Of a stretch of 64,000 nt of DNA, positions 27,039-36,749 are shown in pieces. Below the pieces are notes generated by a model. The model was not told the DNA's origin. It did not search any database and was given only the letters and a program-made list of their open reading frames with translations. Position numbers and translations under genes: made by a program. Positions within the stretch are counted from its first letter, which is position 1; each line of letters begins with the position of its first letter. The stretch comes from Spirochaetes bacterium ADurb.Bin133 (lineage in GTDB: Bacteria > Spirochaetota > GWE2-31-10 > MWDO01), in contig MWDO01000008.1 of assembly GCA_002070605.1 (NCBI GenBank), forward strand, positions 1 to 64,000, given 5' to 3'.

Positions 27039-27668
27039 TTAAATATAGTTTGGGTCAAACAAAACCATCAGTATCTCTCCGGAATCAAAAGTTATCTCAA
27101 GTTTATCCTCAACCGCGACGTTGCTTACGCTTTGATCCGATACGTCCAAATTACTTTGCGCGTAGTTATATCTACTCCCTTTTATAAAGATATTTATTAT
27201 CTTTCCCAGAGGAAATAGAGAAAAACGCCTGTTTTTAACTTTATTTATTGTAATACCCTTATTAATAAGCGTTATTTCGCTATTATCTGTAATTATCGAT
27301 ATATTTAACTCTTCGTATTTCTTTAACAAAAAAATATTGGCTAAACTATGATCGACGTAACTCCCCGTCGAGGCGAACATATAAATCTTATCCGGATTCA
27401 ACGTCCGCGCTTCCGCTATAGCCAGCTCGGAGTCTGTAAAATCTTTATCCGGAGGAAACGCTTTTTTAGGGACGTCCGGATACATATCAACCAATTTGGA
27501 ATCGACGCTGTCAAAATCCCCGATTATTAACGACGGCGCGATACCCGCTTCGTTCAAAATTTTAAGCCCGCCGTCGACCGCTATAATAAACCCCGCGCCG
27601 GCGGAGTATCTTCTCAACTTTTCGACGCTAAAATTCTCGCCGGCGCATACGATTACTACCTCTTTCAT
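27039..27668 (-). CDS. thiN: Thiamine pyrophosphokinase
   Basis: It transfers pyrophosphate from ATP to thiamine, making the cofactor TPP in the cytoplasm. The 209-residue protein carries the family landmarks: AVDGGL, the PSLIIGDFDSV loop, PPDKDFTDSELAI and GSYVDHSLANI. The C-terminal thiamine-binding domain is shorter in conserved motifs but present. It abuts the upstream permease gene with no gap, so the two are co-translated. The neighbours are envelope genes and do not explain its position. Confidence 0.92.
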   Translation of the reverse strand: MKEVVIVCAGENFSVEKLRRYSAGAGFIIAVDGGLKILNEAGIAPSLIIGDFDSVDSKLVDMYPDVPKKAFPPDKDFTDSELAIAEARTLNPDKIYMFASTGSYVDHSLANIFLLKKYEELNISIITDNSEITLINKGITINKVKNRRFSLFPLGKIINIFIKGSRYNYAQSNLDVSDQSVSNVAVEDKLEITFDSGEILMVLFDPNYI

Positions 27669-29021
27669 TTACGCTCTCAATATCTCGTTGGGTTTCAATT
27701 TTGACGCTCGAAAAACCGGAATAAACGCCGAAGTTACCGTCATTAATAATACTACAAACGCTATCGAAAGGGTTTCAAAAAACCCGATCTTTATCACAAA
27801 CGAAGTCTGATAATATATCGAAGTATCGTAAATAACTACCGGTTGAAACGATAAACCCGGAACGGCAAACTCCAATAAATATTCGATATATGCGAGGGAT
27901 ACGTTGATTATCTTTTCTAAAATTACAAAAATATTCGAGACGTTTGCGCCTATAAAAAATCCCAAGACGACTCCGAAAAAACAACCTAAAAATCCGATTA
28001 TTACGCTTTCTAATGTAAAAATCATATTTATATCTTCCGGACTAGCTCCTATCGCCTTTAATATCGATATATCTCTCTTTTTCTCAGCTAACGAGAGTTT
28101 CAAAGCTCCATAGGTATTTAAAGAAACCATAATAAAAATAATCATAAAAAGAAATATTATCATTACTTTTTCAAGTTTCAACGCCGCAAAATACCCTTTA
28201 TTCATCTCTTCGGCGCTTAATACGCGGTAGCCGTCTCCAAGAAATCCTTTTATATCCCGGATTATATACTTTTGAGCGCTTCTGTTTTTTAATTTGATCC
28301 CGACGTTGTCTATGGATATTTTCCCCGTCAAAGGTAAAAGCGAGTATATCGAAATAAATCCCCAATATCTGTCGTAATCGTAACTTCCGGTCTCAAATAT
28401 CCCGCTTATATTAAAAGGAATCCCTTTACTCTTATAACTTCTCAGACTTATATCGGGCGATAGTAGAAGTTCGTCTCCGCCTCTGACCGTTACCCTTTCG
28501 CTAAGCGGCTCGCCGATTAATATATCGTATTCTCCAAGTTGAAATTTACCGTTGACAATCCGGAAATATTTATTAAATCTACTATCCTTTGCAATCTCGT
28601 CAGGGTCTAGCGCCCTCAGTTTTAAAATCTGTATTTCCTGAAATATATTTCTATCGACCTGAAAAATAATCTCTCTATCGCTATAAGGAACGACCGACTC
28701 GATTTGCTCAAATTTTTCGTATAAAGACTTTTTCATATCCGCAATCTCGGATACAGTAAAAGATTTGTCGTCTTTCTTTGAAATATTTATATGCGAAGAG
28801 CCGATCTCAACTCTTTTAGAGATATGATTATCCTGAAAGCCGTTCATTATAGAAATAACGACAATCATAACGGATAATCCGATGGATAATCCCAAAAAAA
28901 GAGAGATAAATATCAAACTACCTCTATTTCGACTTCTATCGTTCATATATCTCTTAGCGACAAACAGCCTGAATTTCAGCGTATCTATAGTTTTTTTTAT
29001 ATTTTCCTTTTTATAATTCAA
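27669..29021 (-). CDS. LolC/LolE-family lipoprotein-release ABC permease
   Basis: An FtsX-type permease of 450 residues, probably releasing lipoproteins from the inner membrane toward the outer membrane. The first helix follows RNRGSLIFISLFLGLSIGLSVM. A large periplasmic domain of about 210 residues and three C-terminal helices follow, with the KKRDISILKAIGAS motif before the second. The ATPase LolD is not adjacent. It is the first gene of the operon with thiN and three envelope genes. Consistent with a diderm cell. Confidence 0.85.
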   Translation of the reverse strand: MNYKKENIKKTIDTLKFRLFVAKRYMNDRSRNRGSLIFISLFLGLSIGLSVMIVVISIMNGFQDNHISKRVEIGSSHINISKKDDKSFTVSEIADMKKSLYEKFEQIESVVPYSDREIIFQVDRNIFQEIQILKLRALDPDEIAKDSRFNKYFRIVNGKFQLGEYDILIGEPLSERVTVRGGDELLLSPDISLRSYKSKGIPFNISGIFETGSYDYDRYWGFISIYSLLPLTGKISIDNVGIKLKNRSAQKYIIRDIKGFLGDGYRVLSAEEMNKGYFAALKLEKVMIIFLFMIIFIMVSLNTYGALKLSLAEKKRDISILKAIGASPEDINMIFTLESVIIGFLGCFFGVVLGFFIGANVSNIFVILEKIINVSLAYIEYLLEFAVPGLSFQPVVIYDTSIYYQTSFVIKIGFFETLSIAFVVLLMTVTSAFIPVFRASKLKPNEILRA

Positions 29022-29108
29022 ACGCCGTTTCCTACGAATTTAAGTATAGAAAATTATAATTTAATCGATCAGTTTTGTCAAATTTTATAAGAATATTTTA
29101 CCGACTGC

Positions 29109-29440
29109 GCCTCGTCGATTTTTTTTAGGGAGAGATTGACGCATATGATGTTAAGAATAATTTAACGCATATGCGGCGCTATATTTTATCTTAATTTTGA
29201 CACATATGCGACGCATATGAGAGGCAATACTCCTCGATAGAAAATGACACATATGAGTCGGATTGCGGCGTCTCTTAATTTAACGCATATGATGTTGTAA
29301 AAAGTGAAAAATAAATTGACGCGTATGACGTTAATTTTTACGCGACAATTGTCGCGCGTTATCAACGCGTCCCATATGCGTCAATTTATTTTCGGTATCA
29401 TATGTGTCATTTTCTTCCCCCGCTCCAAAATACCGACCGG
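29109..29440. repeat. Repeat cluster H with degenerate inverted termini
   Basis: It begins CTCGTCGATTTTTTTTAGGG and ends CCGCTCCAAAATACCGACCGG. Between these are about nine CATATG- or CGTATG-centred motifs and one GCGACAATTGTCGC (about 29342-29355). It is the densest cluster after cluster 1. It fills the gap between the lolC/E operon and the M49-like gene; nothing else is seen here apart from the promoter at its right edge. Confidence 0.82.
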
Positions 29441-29466
29441 AGTTCTTACCGACTGTTTATTTTATT

Positions 29467-29495
29467 TGACAAAAGGCAAATATTTAAGTATATTT
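29467..29495 (+). promoter_or_regulatory. Strong promoter for the M49-like gene
   Basis: TTGACA at 29467-29472 and TATATT at 29490-29495 are spaced by 17 bases, immediately outside repeat cluster H. The leader is about 57 bases. Confidence 0.65.
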
Positions 29496-29558
29496 TTTTT
29501 CTGTCCAAATACCCGTAGCTCGTAATAAAATAAAACGAGCCGGATTGGAGATGAGATT

Positions 29559-31151
29559 ATGAAAATAAAAAAAGATTTTAATCCAAAAAAACTGTTTGAA
29601 CTTCTTACCCCGGTAGAGATCAATCCGGATATATCCTATCTTACCGACAATCAAAAAATTATCATAGATTATTTAATCGAGGTAGCCGATATTATCGACG
29701 AGATATATTTATTGCAAAAAAACCGAGATAATTTGGTCATAAAGGAGAAGATTCGCGCGCTAAACGATCCGGATATCTCTTTATATTTTAAAGTTATGAG
29801 CGGTCCTTTCGACGGTTTTAACGACAATATCCCGTTTATAGAAGGAGTCGAGTATAACGATAAAGCGGGATTCTACCCGGAAGACTTGACGGTAAAAGAG
29901 TTCGAGGATTTTCTGTTAAAACGCCCCGAATTAAAAGACGATCTGATCTCGCCGTATACCGTAATAGTAAGAGAGCCCGACGGCTCGTTGAAAGCGGTAA
30001 AATATTGCGACGTTTATAAAAATTATCTGCAAAAAGCGGGCGACGCTCTAATGAAAGCTTCCGAGCTCTCCGAAAATCCGTCGGTTAAATCGTATTTACA
30101 AGCTCTTTTTGCCGCATTTCAAAACAACGATTTTTATAACGCCGACATCCGCTGGCTGCAACTTGTCGATAACGACATTGAGTCTATTATAGGTCCTCAT
30201 GAATTTTACGACGATAAATTTATGGGATATAAGACGTCGTTTACCGCATTTGTCGCTATAAAAAACAGAACGGAGTTTAAAAAATTAAGAGCGATTCTCA
30301 AACTTCTTGATACGCTTCAACAAAGCCTCCCTATACCGGAACATTACAAAAAAAACATAAAGAGCTCTAATTCTCAAATTCAGGTTATAAACTTGATATA
30401 CGCCGGCGGCGACGCGCGAGGTCCGATACAAACCGCGGCTTTTAATCTTCCAAACTCTCATAAGGTAAAATCCGAATTTGGAAGTAAAAAAGCGCTTATT
30501 TATAACGTTATAGAGGCAAAATTTAACACGATATTAAAACCGATTGCCAACAAGTTTTTAGACGAAAAAGACGCCGAAAAAGTAACCTTCTCCGCATATT
30601 TCAACTTTATCCTTATGCATGAAGTAAGTCACGAGCTTGGCATAGGAGTTATAAAAGACGAAGAGGGCAATCCTAAAGATATAAGCTACTTTCTCAAAGA
30701 CCTCTATTCTACTATAGAGGAGACAAAAGCCGACGTTATGGGAATGTATTTGACCTTTTATTTGTTAAAGAATTGTTTTATTACAGACTGCTCTTTTATT
30801 GAAACTGTAGTTACTTATATGATGAGTTTATTTAGGTCGATGAGATTTGGCAAAGAAAACGTCCACTGCATATCAAACATTATTCAATGGAATTTTCTCA
30901 GAAAAGAAGAGGTTTTTATACCAAAAAACGATAATAAATTCTCCATCGATTTACATAAATTTGAAAAAGTCGTCGAAAAACTTCTGACAATAATTTTGAC
31001 CTTACAAGCCGAAGGAAGTTATAAAAAATCAAAAGATTTTATTGAAGAATACTCTTACATAGACGACGAACTAAAGAGCAGTTTAGAACTTTTAGTATCT
31101 CTTCCGATTGATATTCTACCGATATATCCTAAAACCGACGAAAATCCGTAG
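29559..31151 (+). CDS. Zinc metallopeptidase-like protein of the M49 (dipeptidyl peptidase III) type
   Basis: A 530-residue cytoplasmic protein. The zinc-binding motif HEVSH (in FILMHEVSHELGIG, about residue 352) and a downstream EETKAD about 35 residues later form a gluzincin site. The spacing and the surrounding LEExKAD-like context recall prokaryotic DPP III-like enzymes. Classical M49 uses HELLGH with an extra residue, whereas HExxH is seen here. An N-terminal helical domain precedes. Substrate unknown. It is monocistronic behind a good promoter and converges on the CsgG-like gene. Confidence 0.78.
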   Translation: MKIKKDFNPKKLFELLTPVEINPDISYLTDNQKIIIDYLIEVADIIDEIYLLQKNRDNLVIKEKIRALNDPDISLYFKVMSGPFDGFNDNIPFIEGVEYNDKAGFYPEDLTVKEFEDFLLKRPELKDDLISPYTVIVREPDGSLKAVKYCDVYKNYLQKAGDALMKASELSENPSVKSYLQALFAAFQNNDFYNADIRWLQLVDNDIESIIGPHEFYDDKFMGYKTSFTAFVAIKNRTEFKKLRAILKLLDTLQQSLPIPEHYKKNIKSSNSQIQVINLIYAGGDARGPIQTAAFNLPNSHKVKSEFGSKKALIYNVIEAKFNTILKPIANKFLDEKDAEKVTFSAYFNFILMHEVSHELGIGVIKDEEGNPKDISYFLKDLYSTIEETKADVMGMYLTFYLLKNCFITDCSFIETVVTYMMSLFRSMRFGKENVHCISNIIQWNFLRKEEVFIPKNDNKFSIDLHKFEKVVEKLLTIILTLQAEGSYKKSKDFIEEYSYIDDELKSSLELLVSLPIDILPIYPKTDENP

Positions 31152-31238
31152 TATAATTTGAGACTTATTGAAACTTCCAATACTATCTATTCCGCGCAAA
31201 AGATAAAGAATCCGCGCTCCGGCGCTTTTTTTACAATA

Positions 31239-32288
31239 TTATTGAGCGGAGCGCGACGGAAGACTGATAATTATATCTCCTATTTCCGGCAATACATCTT
31301 CGTTCTTCAATTTAACAACTTTAGACGCGGACATATTTTTTTCAACCGTAACGACCTGAGCCGCCCCGATAGTTTTTTTATTAAATCCCAAAACTTTTCC
31401 CGCCGAATCCGTCAAGGGATCGCCTACCCTAAGTATAAATAGGTAGTCTCCCTTTTTTATTCCGTGAGTCTCCGACGCGGTGGTCATAATCTCGTCGTCG
31501 CTCGTCCCGATAACTTCGCCCATTATAGGAATCTTCTCTTCTATATAGTTGATTACTTGCATCGTCGCTTTATCGAGCGCCGATCTATATTGCGGCGAAA
31601 GGTCTACGTCCTCTCCGGTCGCTCCGATAGCGTTTATAGGTCTGCTGGTAAGATTTCTCGGACCTTGAATAATCATCCCCTCGGCGCTTACAAAAAGATT
31701 TTCCTCCTCTTCCGCCTTAATTATATTTGTGAACTCAATAACGCCTGTATTCGCGTTTGTTACGGTTAGAGATACTTCGACGGCTACTTTCAATGAAAAA
31801 TACCCGCCCATCTGAGTAACTATGGGGTAAGACTGCGTTATTTTACCGACGACCGTGTAACCGGCTATCCTGAGATTTCCCATTTCGATAGTCGCGTCCC
31901 CTTCGGAAAACTCGTCGTAACCGAGCTTCATTTGTTCTTCAAGAACCGCTTTTATATCGCTGTCGCTACCAAGCATCGTAAATCTGCCGGTATTCGCCAA
32001 CTCGGCTTTAACCTTCTCATCCATTTTAAATTCGTAATCGTCTATGGCTTTGAGAAACGCCTTGGAAATATCAAACCTCATCACCCGCAAAACCGGTTTA
32101 ACAAATTTCATTTTTTTCTTGTTTTTTATTCCTAGAACAAAGTCCGAATCAAAACCGGATGGAACGACTAAATCCTCGACTACTTTTGGAAGAGCGCCTT
32201 TCTTTTCTTTTCCCTTTTTTTCAGTAGTTTGGCATGAAAATAACAAAATTATAAAAATAAAAAATAATATTCGCGATATATTCTTCAT
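31239..32288 (-). CDS. CsgG-like lipoprotein
   Basis: A 349-residue lipoprotein (lipobox LLFSC near residue 19). The domain VLRVMRFDISKAFLKAIDDYEF, then ELANTGRFTMLGSDSDIKAVLEEQ, then AGYTVVGKITQS is arranged like the CsgG/curli-assembly or TolB-N-like fold of periplasmic proteins. The C-terminal part has small-domain features with repeated ITTASETHGIKKGDYLFILRVG-type strands. The exact role is unknown; outer-membrane assembly or secretion is a guess. It follows a secreted-protein gene by 11 bases. An AAAGGGAT ribosome site precedes the ATG. Confidence 0.72.
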   Translation of the reverse strand: MKNISRILFFIFIILLFSCQTTEKKGKEKKGALPKVVEDLVVPSGFDSDFVLGIKNKKKMKFVKPVLRVMRFDISKAFLKAIDDYEFKMDEKVKAELANTGRFTMLGSDSDIKAVLEEQMKLGYDEFSEGDATIEMGNLRIAGYTVVGKITQSYPIVTQMGGYFSLKVAVEVSLTVTNANTGVIEFTNIIKAEEEENLFVSAEGMIIQGPRNLTSRPINAIGATGEDVDLSPQYRSALDKATMQVINYIEEKIPIMGEVIGTSDDEIMTTASETHGIKKGDYLFILRVGDPLTDSAGKVLGFNKKTIGAAQVVTVEKNMSASKVVKLKNEDVLPEIGDIIISLPSRSAQ

Positions 32289-32299
32289 AATAATCCCTT

Positions 32300-33403
32300 T
32301 TAAATTTTAATATATTTTTGCAGTTCTACTACTTTGTCGAATAATTTTCTATTCTTCTGTAAATACGTCTCGTACCTTTTCTGATAAAATTTACCGTACG
32401 CAGAAATATTATCAAGATCCATTTTGGTCATACTGGAAAATTTAGGATCGGAAGGGACATTTTTCGCCACATATTCTGCGATTTTTTTAGAAATTTCAAA
32501 CGGATCCAAAGAGAGAGTTATCGCGGCGGTTTCCAGCGTCATCGCGGCAAACATCTCCACGATAGCGACAACCTGTAAAGCGCACCCCGCTCCTATAGCG
32601 TTAACAAATTCGCCGCCTGTTCTTATTCTCTCTAACGCCTCTTTATTTGACTGCTTGATTTCGTCAAGATAAGATTTGTTAGCAAGCAAAAAATTAACCA
32701 TTATCTCTTTATCGTTCATTCTTTTATTCTTCTTTTTAAACTGCTTTATACCTTCCAGCAAAGCGTCTTTAGAAGAGGTATTTAGAAGCATCCCTTCAAG
32801 TTCGATAATCATATTCTCTAAATACTGATTTTGAGCGACTTCGTACGCTTGAAAAAGCAAAGAAGCCGTCATTATTTTGTCGTATATTTCAGACCCCAAT
32901 CTTAAAGAATAAAACTCCTCGTCTTTCAAAGAGTTTTTCAACACCGTTACTCCGTCTCTTACGGCGATATTGCCCTTTCTGCCAAAGATCAGTCCGAATT
33001 CGTTTGGCTCGGCCGGTTCGTAAACAGGAATCCCGCCTCCGCCCTTAGCAATATAACTTCTGATATCTCTAGGCGTCTCCACTCGTCCTTCGATAAGCGT
33101 CGCCATCCCGTTTTTATCAAACTCAATATTCTTCACGACATATACCGGATTGTAGTTATCGGATTCCAAAACGCATTCGTATATACTTAAAGCCGCCTCG
33201 CCTCCGGTAATACCGGACATAGCGTAAGCTATCTCGTCCAACAAAGTCTCGGGAGTTAATCTTGTCCCGTATTTTCTCATGGTTTTAATACCGGGAATTA
33301 CCCCTTTCTTTAACTCAACCGAATTCGCCGTAGTCTCGCATAAAAATGAAAATAAAATCGACAAAATTATAAAAAACGTCGTCGTCCTAGTACCTCTTTT
33401 CAT
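32300..33403 (-). CDS. Secreted protein of unknown function
   Basis: A 367-residue protein with an N-terminal signal peptide (TTTFFIILSILFSFLCETTANS) and a largely helical, charged mature part. No family is recognised. It has a hydrophobic stretch around residues 270-300 (IGAGCALQVVAIVEMFAAMT). It is the first gene of a two-gene transcript with the CsgG-like lipoprotein, suggesting a shared envelope role. An AAGGAGA ribosome site precedes the ATG. Confidence 0.7.
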   Translation of the reverse strand: MKRGTRTTTFFIILSILFSFLCETTANSVELKKGVIPGIKTMRKYGTRLTPETLLDEIAYAMSGITGGEAALSIYECVLESDNYNPVYVVKNIEFDKNGMATLIEGRVETPRDIRSYIAKGGGGIPVYEPAEPNEFGLIFGRKGNIAVRDGVTVLKNSLKDEEFYSLRLGSEIYDKIMTASLLFQAYEVAQNQYLENMIIELEGMLLNTSSKDALLEGIKQFKKKNKRMNDKEIMVNFLLANKSYLDEIKQSNKEALERIRTGGEFVNAIGAGCALQVVAIVEMFAAMTLETAAITLSLDPFEISKKIAEYVAKNVPSDPKFSSMTKMDLDNISAYGKFYQKRYETYLQKNRKLFDKVVELQKYIKI

Positions 33404-33510
33404 AAATCTTCTCCTTATTACTTATCATTATTTATCGTTGTCCCTATACTAAACGAAATAATTTTTTTTATCAACAATTTTCGAAATTTTTACAAAAATT
33501 TCAAACAGAG

Positions 33511-33756
33511 AAAACGGCGCATATGTGTCAAAATAAATTTGACACATATGCGTCGGGCGCGCGGGACGCGTAATCTCCAATTCTTTTTAATTATGAGAAT
33601 ATAAAAATATTCAAAACGGGAATTCCCGTTTTTATCTCGTGCGCGTCCTTCAGAACGGAACGACAAGTCGGGGAATAATTTTGACACATACGGGGCTTTT
33701 TTTGACACATATGCGTCAAATTATTTCCCATCCCCCAACCCCAAAAAACCGACGGG
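33511..33756. repeat. Repeat element I with right terminus, inverted copy of element N
   Basis: Contains GCATATGTGTC, GACACATATGCGTC, AACGGGAATTCCCGTT (about 33615-33630), two more CATATG or CATACG motifs and the terminus CCCCAAAAAACCGACGGG (33739-33756). About 175 bases (33537-33714) recur almost exactly in reverse at 44116-44290, on the far side of the polysaccharide genes. Confidence 0.85.
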
Positions 33757-33780
33757 CTACCTAAATAATTCAGATAATAA

Positions 33781-33809
33781 TTGACAGGCGAAGATTTTTT
33801 TTATAGATT
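33781..33809 (+). promoter_or_regulatory. Promoter for the polysaccharide ABC ATPase gene
   Basis: TTGACA at 33781-33786 and TAGATT at 33804-33809 are 17 bases apart. The expected transcription start (about 33816) coincides with an in-frame ATG, so translation may begin leaderless at 33816. Confidence 0.6.
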
Positions 33810-33815
33810 ATGCCA

Positions 33816-35102
33816 ATGAGCTGGATAATAAAAGCCGAAAATATCGGTAAAAAATATATCATATCTCATCAAAAAAAACAACGTTATCAAACCATTCAAG
33901 AAGAGACTATAAAATTGGCAAAAAAAGGGGTAAAAAAAATACTATCCCCTTTTATATCAAAATACAGAGATAATACTCCTCGAAAAGAGGATTTTTGGGC
34001 GCTTAGAGACATAAACTTCGAAATAGAACAAGGGGATAGAGTCGGCATTATCGGCAGAAACGGCGCCGGCAAATCAACTTTACTCAAAATACTATCGCGA
34101 ATAACCGAGCCGACGACCGGTAAATTTACCGCTAAAGGTAGAATAGCGAGTCTGCTCGAAGTCGGAACGGGATTTCATCCGGAACTTACCGGACGCGAGA
34201 ATATTTTCCTAAACGGCTCCATTCTTGGAATGTCGAGAGCCGAAATAAAAAAGAAATTCGACGAAATAGTCGCCTTTGCCGAAGTAGAAAAGTTCCTCGA
34301 CACGCCCGTTAAACGATACTCCTCCGGCATGTACGTTCGCCTCGCTTTCGCCGTCGCCGCGCATCTCGAACCGGAAATCCTTATCGTTGACGAAGTTCTC
34401 GCCGTCGGCGACGCGCAATTTCAGAAAAAATGCCTCGGCAAAATGGAAGAAGTGAGCAAAGGCGAAGGACGAACGGTGCTTTTTGTCAGTCATAATATGG
34501 GCGCGATTCAAAATTTGTGTAATAATTGTATTGTACTAGATAAGGGTAAAATTTTGGTTAGGTCGAAAACTTCGGAAGCTATATCCTATTATTCATCGTT
34601 AGGGTTAAGTAATTCGTTAGGAGAAGTTATTCTGGAAAATCATAAAAATAGATTATCAGGAATGCAAAAAATTTTAAAAAAAGTAACATTAAAATCAGTT
34701 GACGGCAATATTAAAAATGATTTTTTTCAAAATGAGGATATTTGTATAGAAATTGAATATGAAACTAATAATTATGAACATCTTGCCGGAGCAGGTTTTA
34801 TAATTTATTCGATTGAAGGAGTTAGAGTAGGCGGCGGAAATACTTATATGAATTTTCAGCCGCCTCATATAATACCCAATAAAGGAAAAATACAGTTTAT
34901 AATAAAAAGGGAGCAAATAAATATTGGAAATTTTAGCGTAACTGTATCTTTAGGAGATCATCAGGGCGGACTAGTCGATAAAGTTGAAACCGCTATTGAT
35001 TTTTCAATTTTGCAATACGATATTTATGGAACGGGATATTTACTTAGAAAAGAAGACGGAATAATGTCTTTGAATTTTAATTCAAAAATTTTTACTGAAT
35101 AA
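33816..35102 (+). CDS. Polysaccharide ABC transporter ATPase (Wzt-like) with C-terminal carbohydrate-binding domain
   Basis: ATP-binding component for export of a lipid-linked surface polysaccharide (O-antigen type). The ATPase half has Walker A GRNGAGKS, signature RYSSGMYVRLAFAVA, Walker B ILIVDEVLAVGD and the switch histidine in FVSHN. The C-terminal half (residues ~240-429) is a beta-rich Wzt-C-like domain that would recognise the sugar chain end. Base use changes sharply near 34500: before it GC-rich third positions, after it AAT/ATT/TTA codons. This suggests the sugar-specific half was replaced by recombination. No Wzm permease gene is adjacent. ATG 33816 is preferred over 33810. Confidence 0.88.
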   Translation: MSWIIKAENIGKKYIISHQKKQRYQTIQEETIKLAKKGVKKILSPFISKYRDNTPRKEDFWALRDINFEIEQGDRVGIIGRNGAGKSTLLKILSRITEPTTGKFTAKGRIASLLEVGTGFHPELTGRENIFLNGSILGMSRAEIKKKFDEIVAFAEVEKFLDTPVKRYSSGMYVRLAFAVAAHLEPEILIVDEVLAVGDAQFQKKCLGKMEEVSKGEGRTVLFVSHNMGAIQNLCNNCIVLDKGKILVRSKTSEAISYYSSLGLSNSLGEVILENHKNRLSGMQKILKKVTLKSVDGNIKNDFFQNEDICIEIEYETNNYEHLAGAGFIIYSIEGVRVGGGNTYMNFQPPHIIPNKGKIQFIIKREQINIGNFSVTVSLGDHQGGLVDKVETAIDFSILQYDIYGTGYLLRKEDGIMSLNFNSKIFTE

Positions 35103-35103
35103 A

Positions 35104-36321
35104 ATGAGAAAATTTATAAAAAAAATCATATTAAACATCTCTAGTAATATATTTAATTTTTTAGACAAGAAAGTATTGAAACGATATTATAAAACTATAA
35201 ATTTAATTAATTATTATACAAATACCGGCGCTTTAAACTCTTTCAATTTTGATTATAATAATATAATGGTTCGCGCTCTTAACTATGTTCAGTCGATGAA
35301 AATCGGAAAAAAAATTGGCGAATATAAATTTGCCGGCTCTTGTAAAAACCCTAACATATATTCTTCAGCTTATGCTTGTATGATATATTCTTTATACAAT
35401 AAATTAAATAATTTTTCAGAAAAAGAAAAAAACGAATGGAGAAATTATTTTGATTCTTTTCAATCGGAAAGCGACGGATATTTCTATGATAACTCTTTAT
35501 TAAATGATAATTATAACAAATTAGATTGGTGGGGAAAAAGACATTTGGTTCTTCATTTAATAACATGCTATAATAACTTAGGTTTTGTTCCAAAATATAA
35601 ATTCTTTTTTTTAGAAGAATATTATGACTTAAATAAATTTGAAGAACGATTAGACTCTATGTTTATGCAATATGAAAAAAAACTCTCATTAGATATTGAT
35701 AATTTTATCATGAACATAGGCGCATTACTTCAATATTCTCGCGATACGTGGAAAGATCATAAAGCTGAAGAGTCGGTTAAATGGCTATTAGAGTATCTTG
35801 AAAATAAAATAAATAAAAATACAGGATTATGGACAAATTGCGATATTTCTACCTTATCCAATTTATCAAGAACAGTACAATTTGCATATCATTTATATCC
35901 TCTGTTTTTATATGATAATTATCAAATTAATCTAAAAGAAAAAATTATTGATAATGTATTAAAAACTCAAAATATATTCGGAGGATACGGGGTTTCTTTA
36001 AATTCCAGCGCTTGCGAAGATATAGACTCAATTTATTTATTAATCAAATTATCAGAAAAAAATAATTATAAAAAAGAGTCAATTCGTAATTCTTTACAAA
36101 AAGCTCTTCCTTGGATTTTAGCAAATATGAATGAAGACGGGGGCTTTGTTTTTAAAAGAGATGAACCGCTTATTTATGGGCATAAAGAAATGAGCAGTAT
36201 TGAAAATGAAAGCAATATGTTTGCAACATGGTTTAGAACATTATCTTTAGCTTATTTAATAAAATTTTTAAATATCAAAAATGATTACAAAATTAATCGT
36301 TGTCCGGGAATGGAGTTTTAA
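35104..36321 (+). CDS. Protein of unknown function with helical toroid-like repeats
   Basis: A 405-residue protein, AT-rich. The helical repeat pattern (ALNYVQSMKIG, WLLEYLENKINKNTGLW, VLKTQNIFGGYGVSL, ALPWILANMNEDGGFVF) resembles the (alpha/alpha) barrel of terpenoid cyclase/prenyltransferase or glycoside-hydrolase toroids. CEDIDSIYLL is a possible acidic motif. No transmembrane segment. It starts one base after the Wzt-like gene and ends overlapping the next by one base (TAATG), so it belongs to the polysaccharide transcript. Enzymatic role not assigned. Confidence 0.6.
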   Translation: MRKFIKKIILNISSNIFNFLDKKVLKRYYKTINLINYYTNTGALNSFNFDYNNIMVRALNYVQSMKIGKKIGEYKFAGSCKNPNIYSSAYACMIYSLYNKLNNFSEKEKNEWRNYFDSFQSESDGYFYDNSLLNDNYNKLDWWGKRHLVLHLITCYNNLGFVPKYKFFFLEEYYDLNKFEERLDSMFMQYEKKLSLDIDNFIMNIGALLQYSRDTWKDHKAEESVKWLLEYLENKINKNTGLWTNCDISTLSNLSRTVQFAYHLYPLFLYDNYQINLKEKIIDNVLKTQNIFGGYGVSLNSSACEDIDSIYLLIKLSEKNNYKKESIRNSLQKALPWILANMNEDGGFVFKRDEPLIYGHKEMSSIENESNMFATWFRTLSLAYLIKFLNIKNDYKINRCPGMEF

Positions 36322-36749
36322 TGAAAAACATTCTTTTAGAACACATACCTTGCGATTTATGCGGAAGTAATAACTATAAAATTCGTTATCGAAAACCCGA
36401 TACCTCGCTATGGCTAAATCAATTTGAATATCCCGTGGTAGAGCGTATAAATTGCGGGCTTGTTTTTGTTAATCCAAGACCTACGGAAAAATCAATGGCT
36501 GATTTTTATACAAAAAATTATCATGAAAATAGAGACGGTCGCGAAACAGGAACTTTTTATTATAAATTTTTGTTTAAATCAGGGGGAAATTGGCAAAAAA
36601 TATATTTTAAAAAATTAAATATCATCCAAAAAATAGCGGGAAGAATTGGTTATTATTTTGATAAAATTATTTTTAATAGTCATTGGGAAGCCAAAAATAA
36701 GAAATCAGGCATAATGATTGTTGAATTTCAAAAAAAGGAATATATTTGA
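36321..36749 (+). pseudogene. Methyltransferase remnant lacking its SAM-binding core
   Basis: A 142-residue frame. The N-terminus has the zinc-binding CDLCGS...CGLVFVNPRPTEKS element found at the start of many sugar/SAM methyltransferases. The C-terminal piece, GRIGYYFDKIIF...GIMIVEFQKK, looks like the end of such proteins. The central Rossmann domain with its glycine motif is missing: about 40 residues stand where about 180 would be expected. The reading frame is intact, so a functional small protein cannot be excluded, but an in-frame internal deletion is the simplest view. The ATG overlaps the upstream stop. Confidence 0.55.

Noticed and set aside
31212-31253. GCGCTCCG/CGGAGCGC inverted repeat with a T-run between the convergent genes
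   Set aside because: The loop is long (about 26 bases) and the T-run lies inside it, so a standard terminator is not convincing.
34209-34511. 100-codon minus-strand frame inside the Wzt-like gene
   Set aside because: Antisense shadow of the conserved ATPase domain in its GC-rich part.
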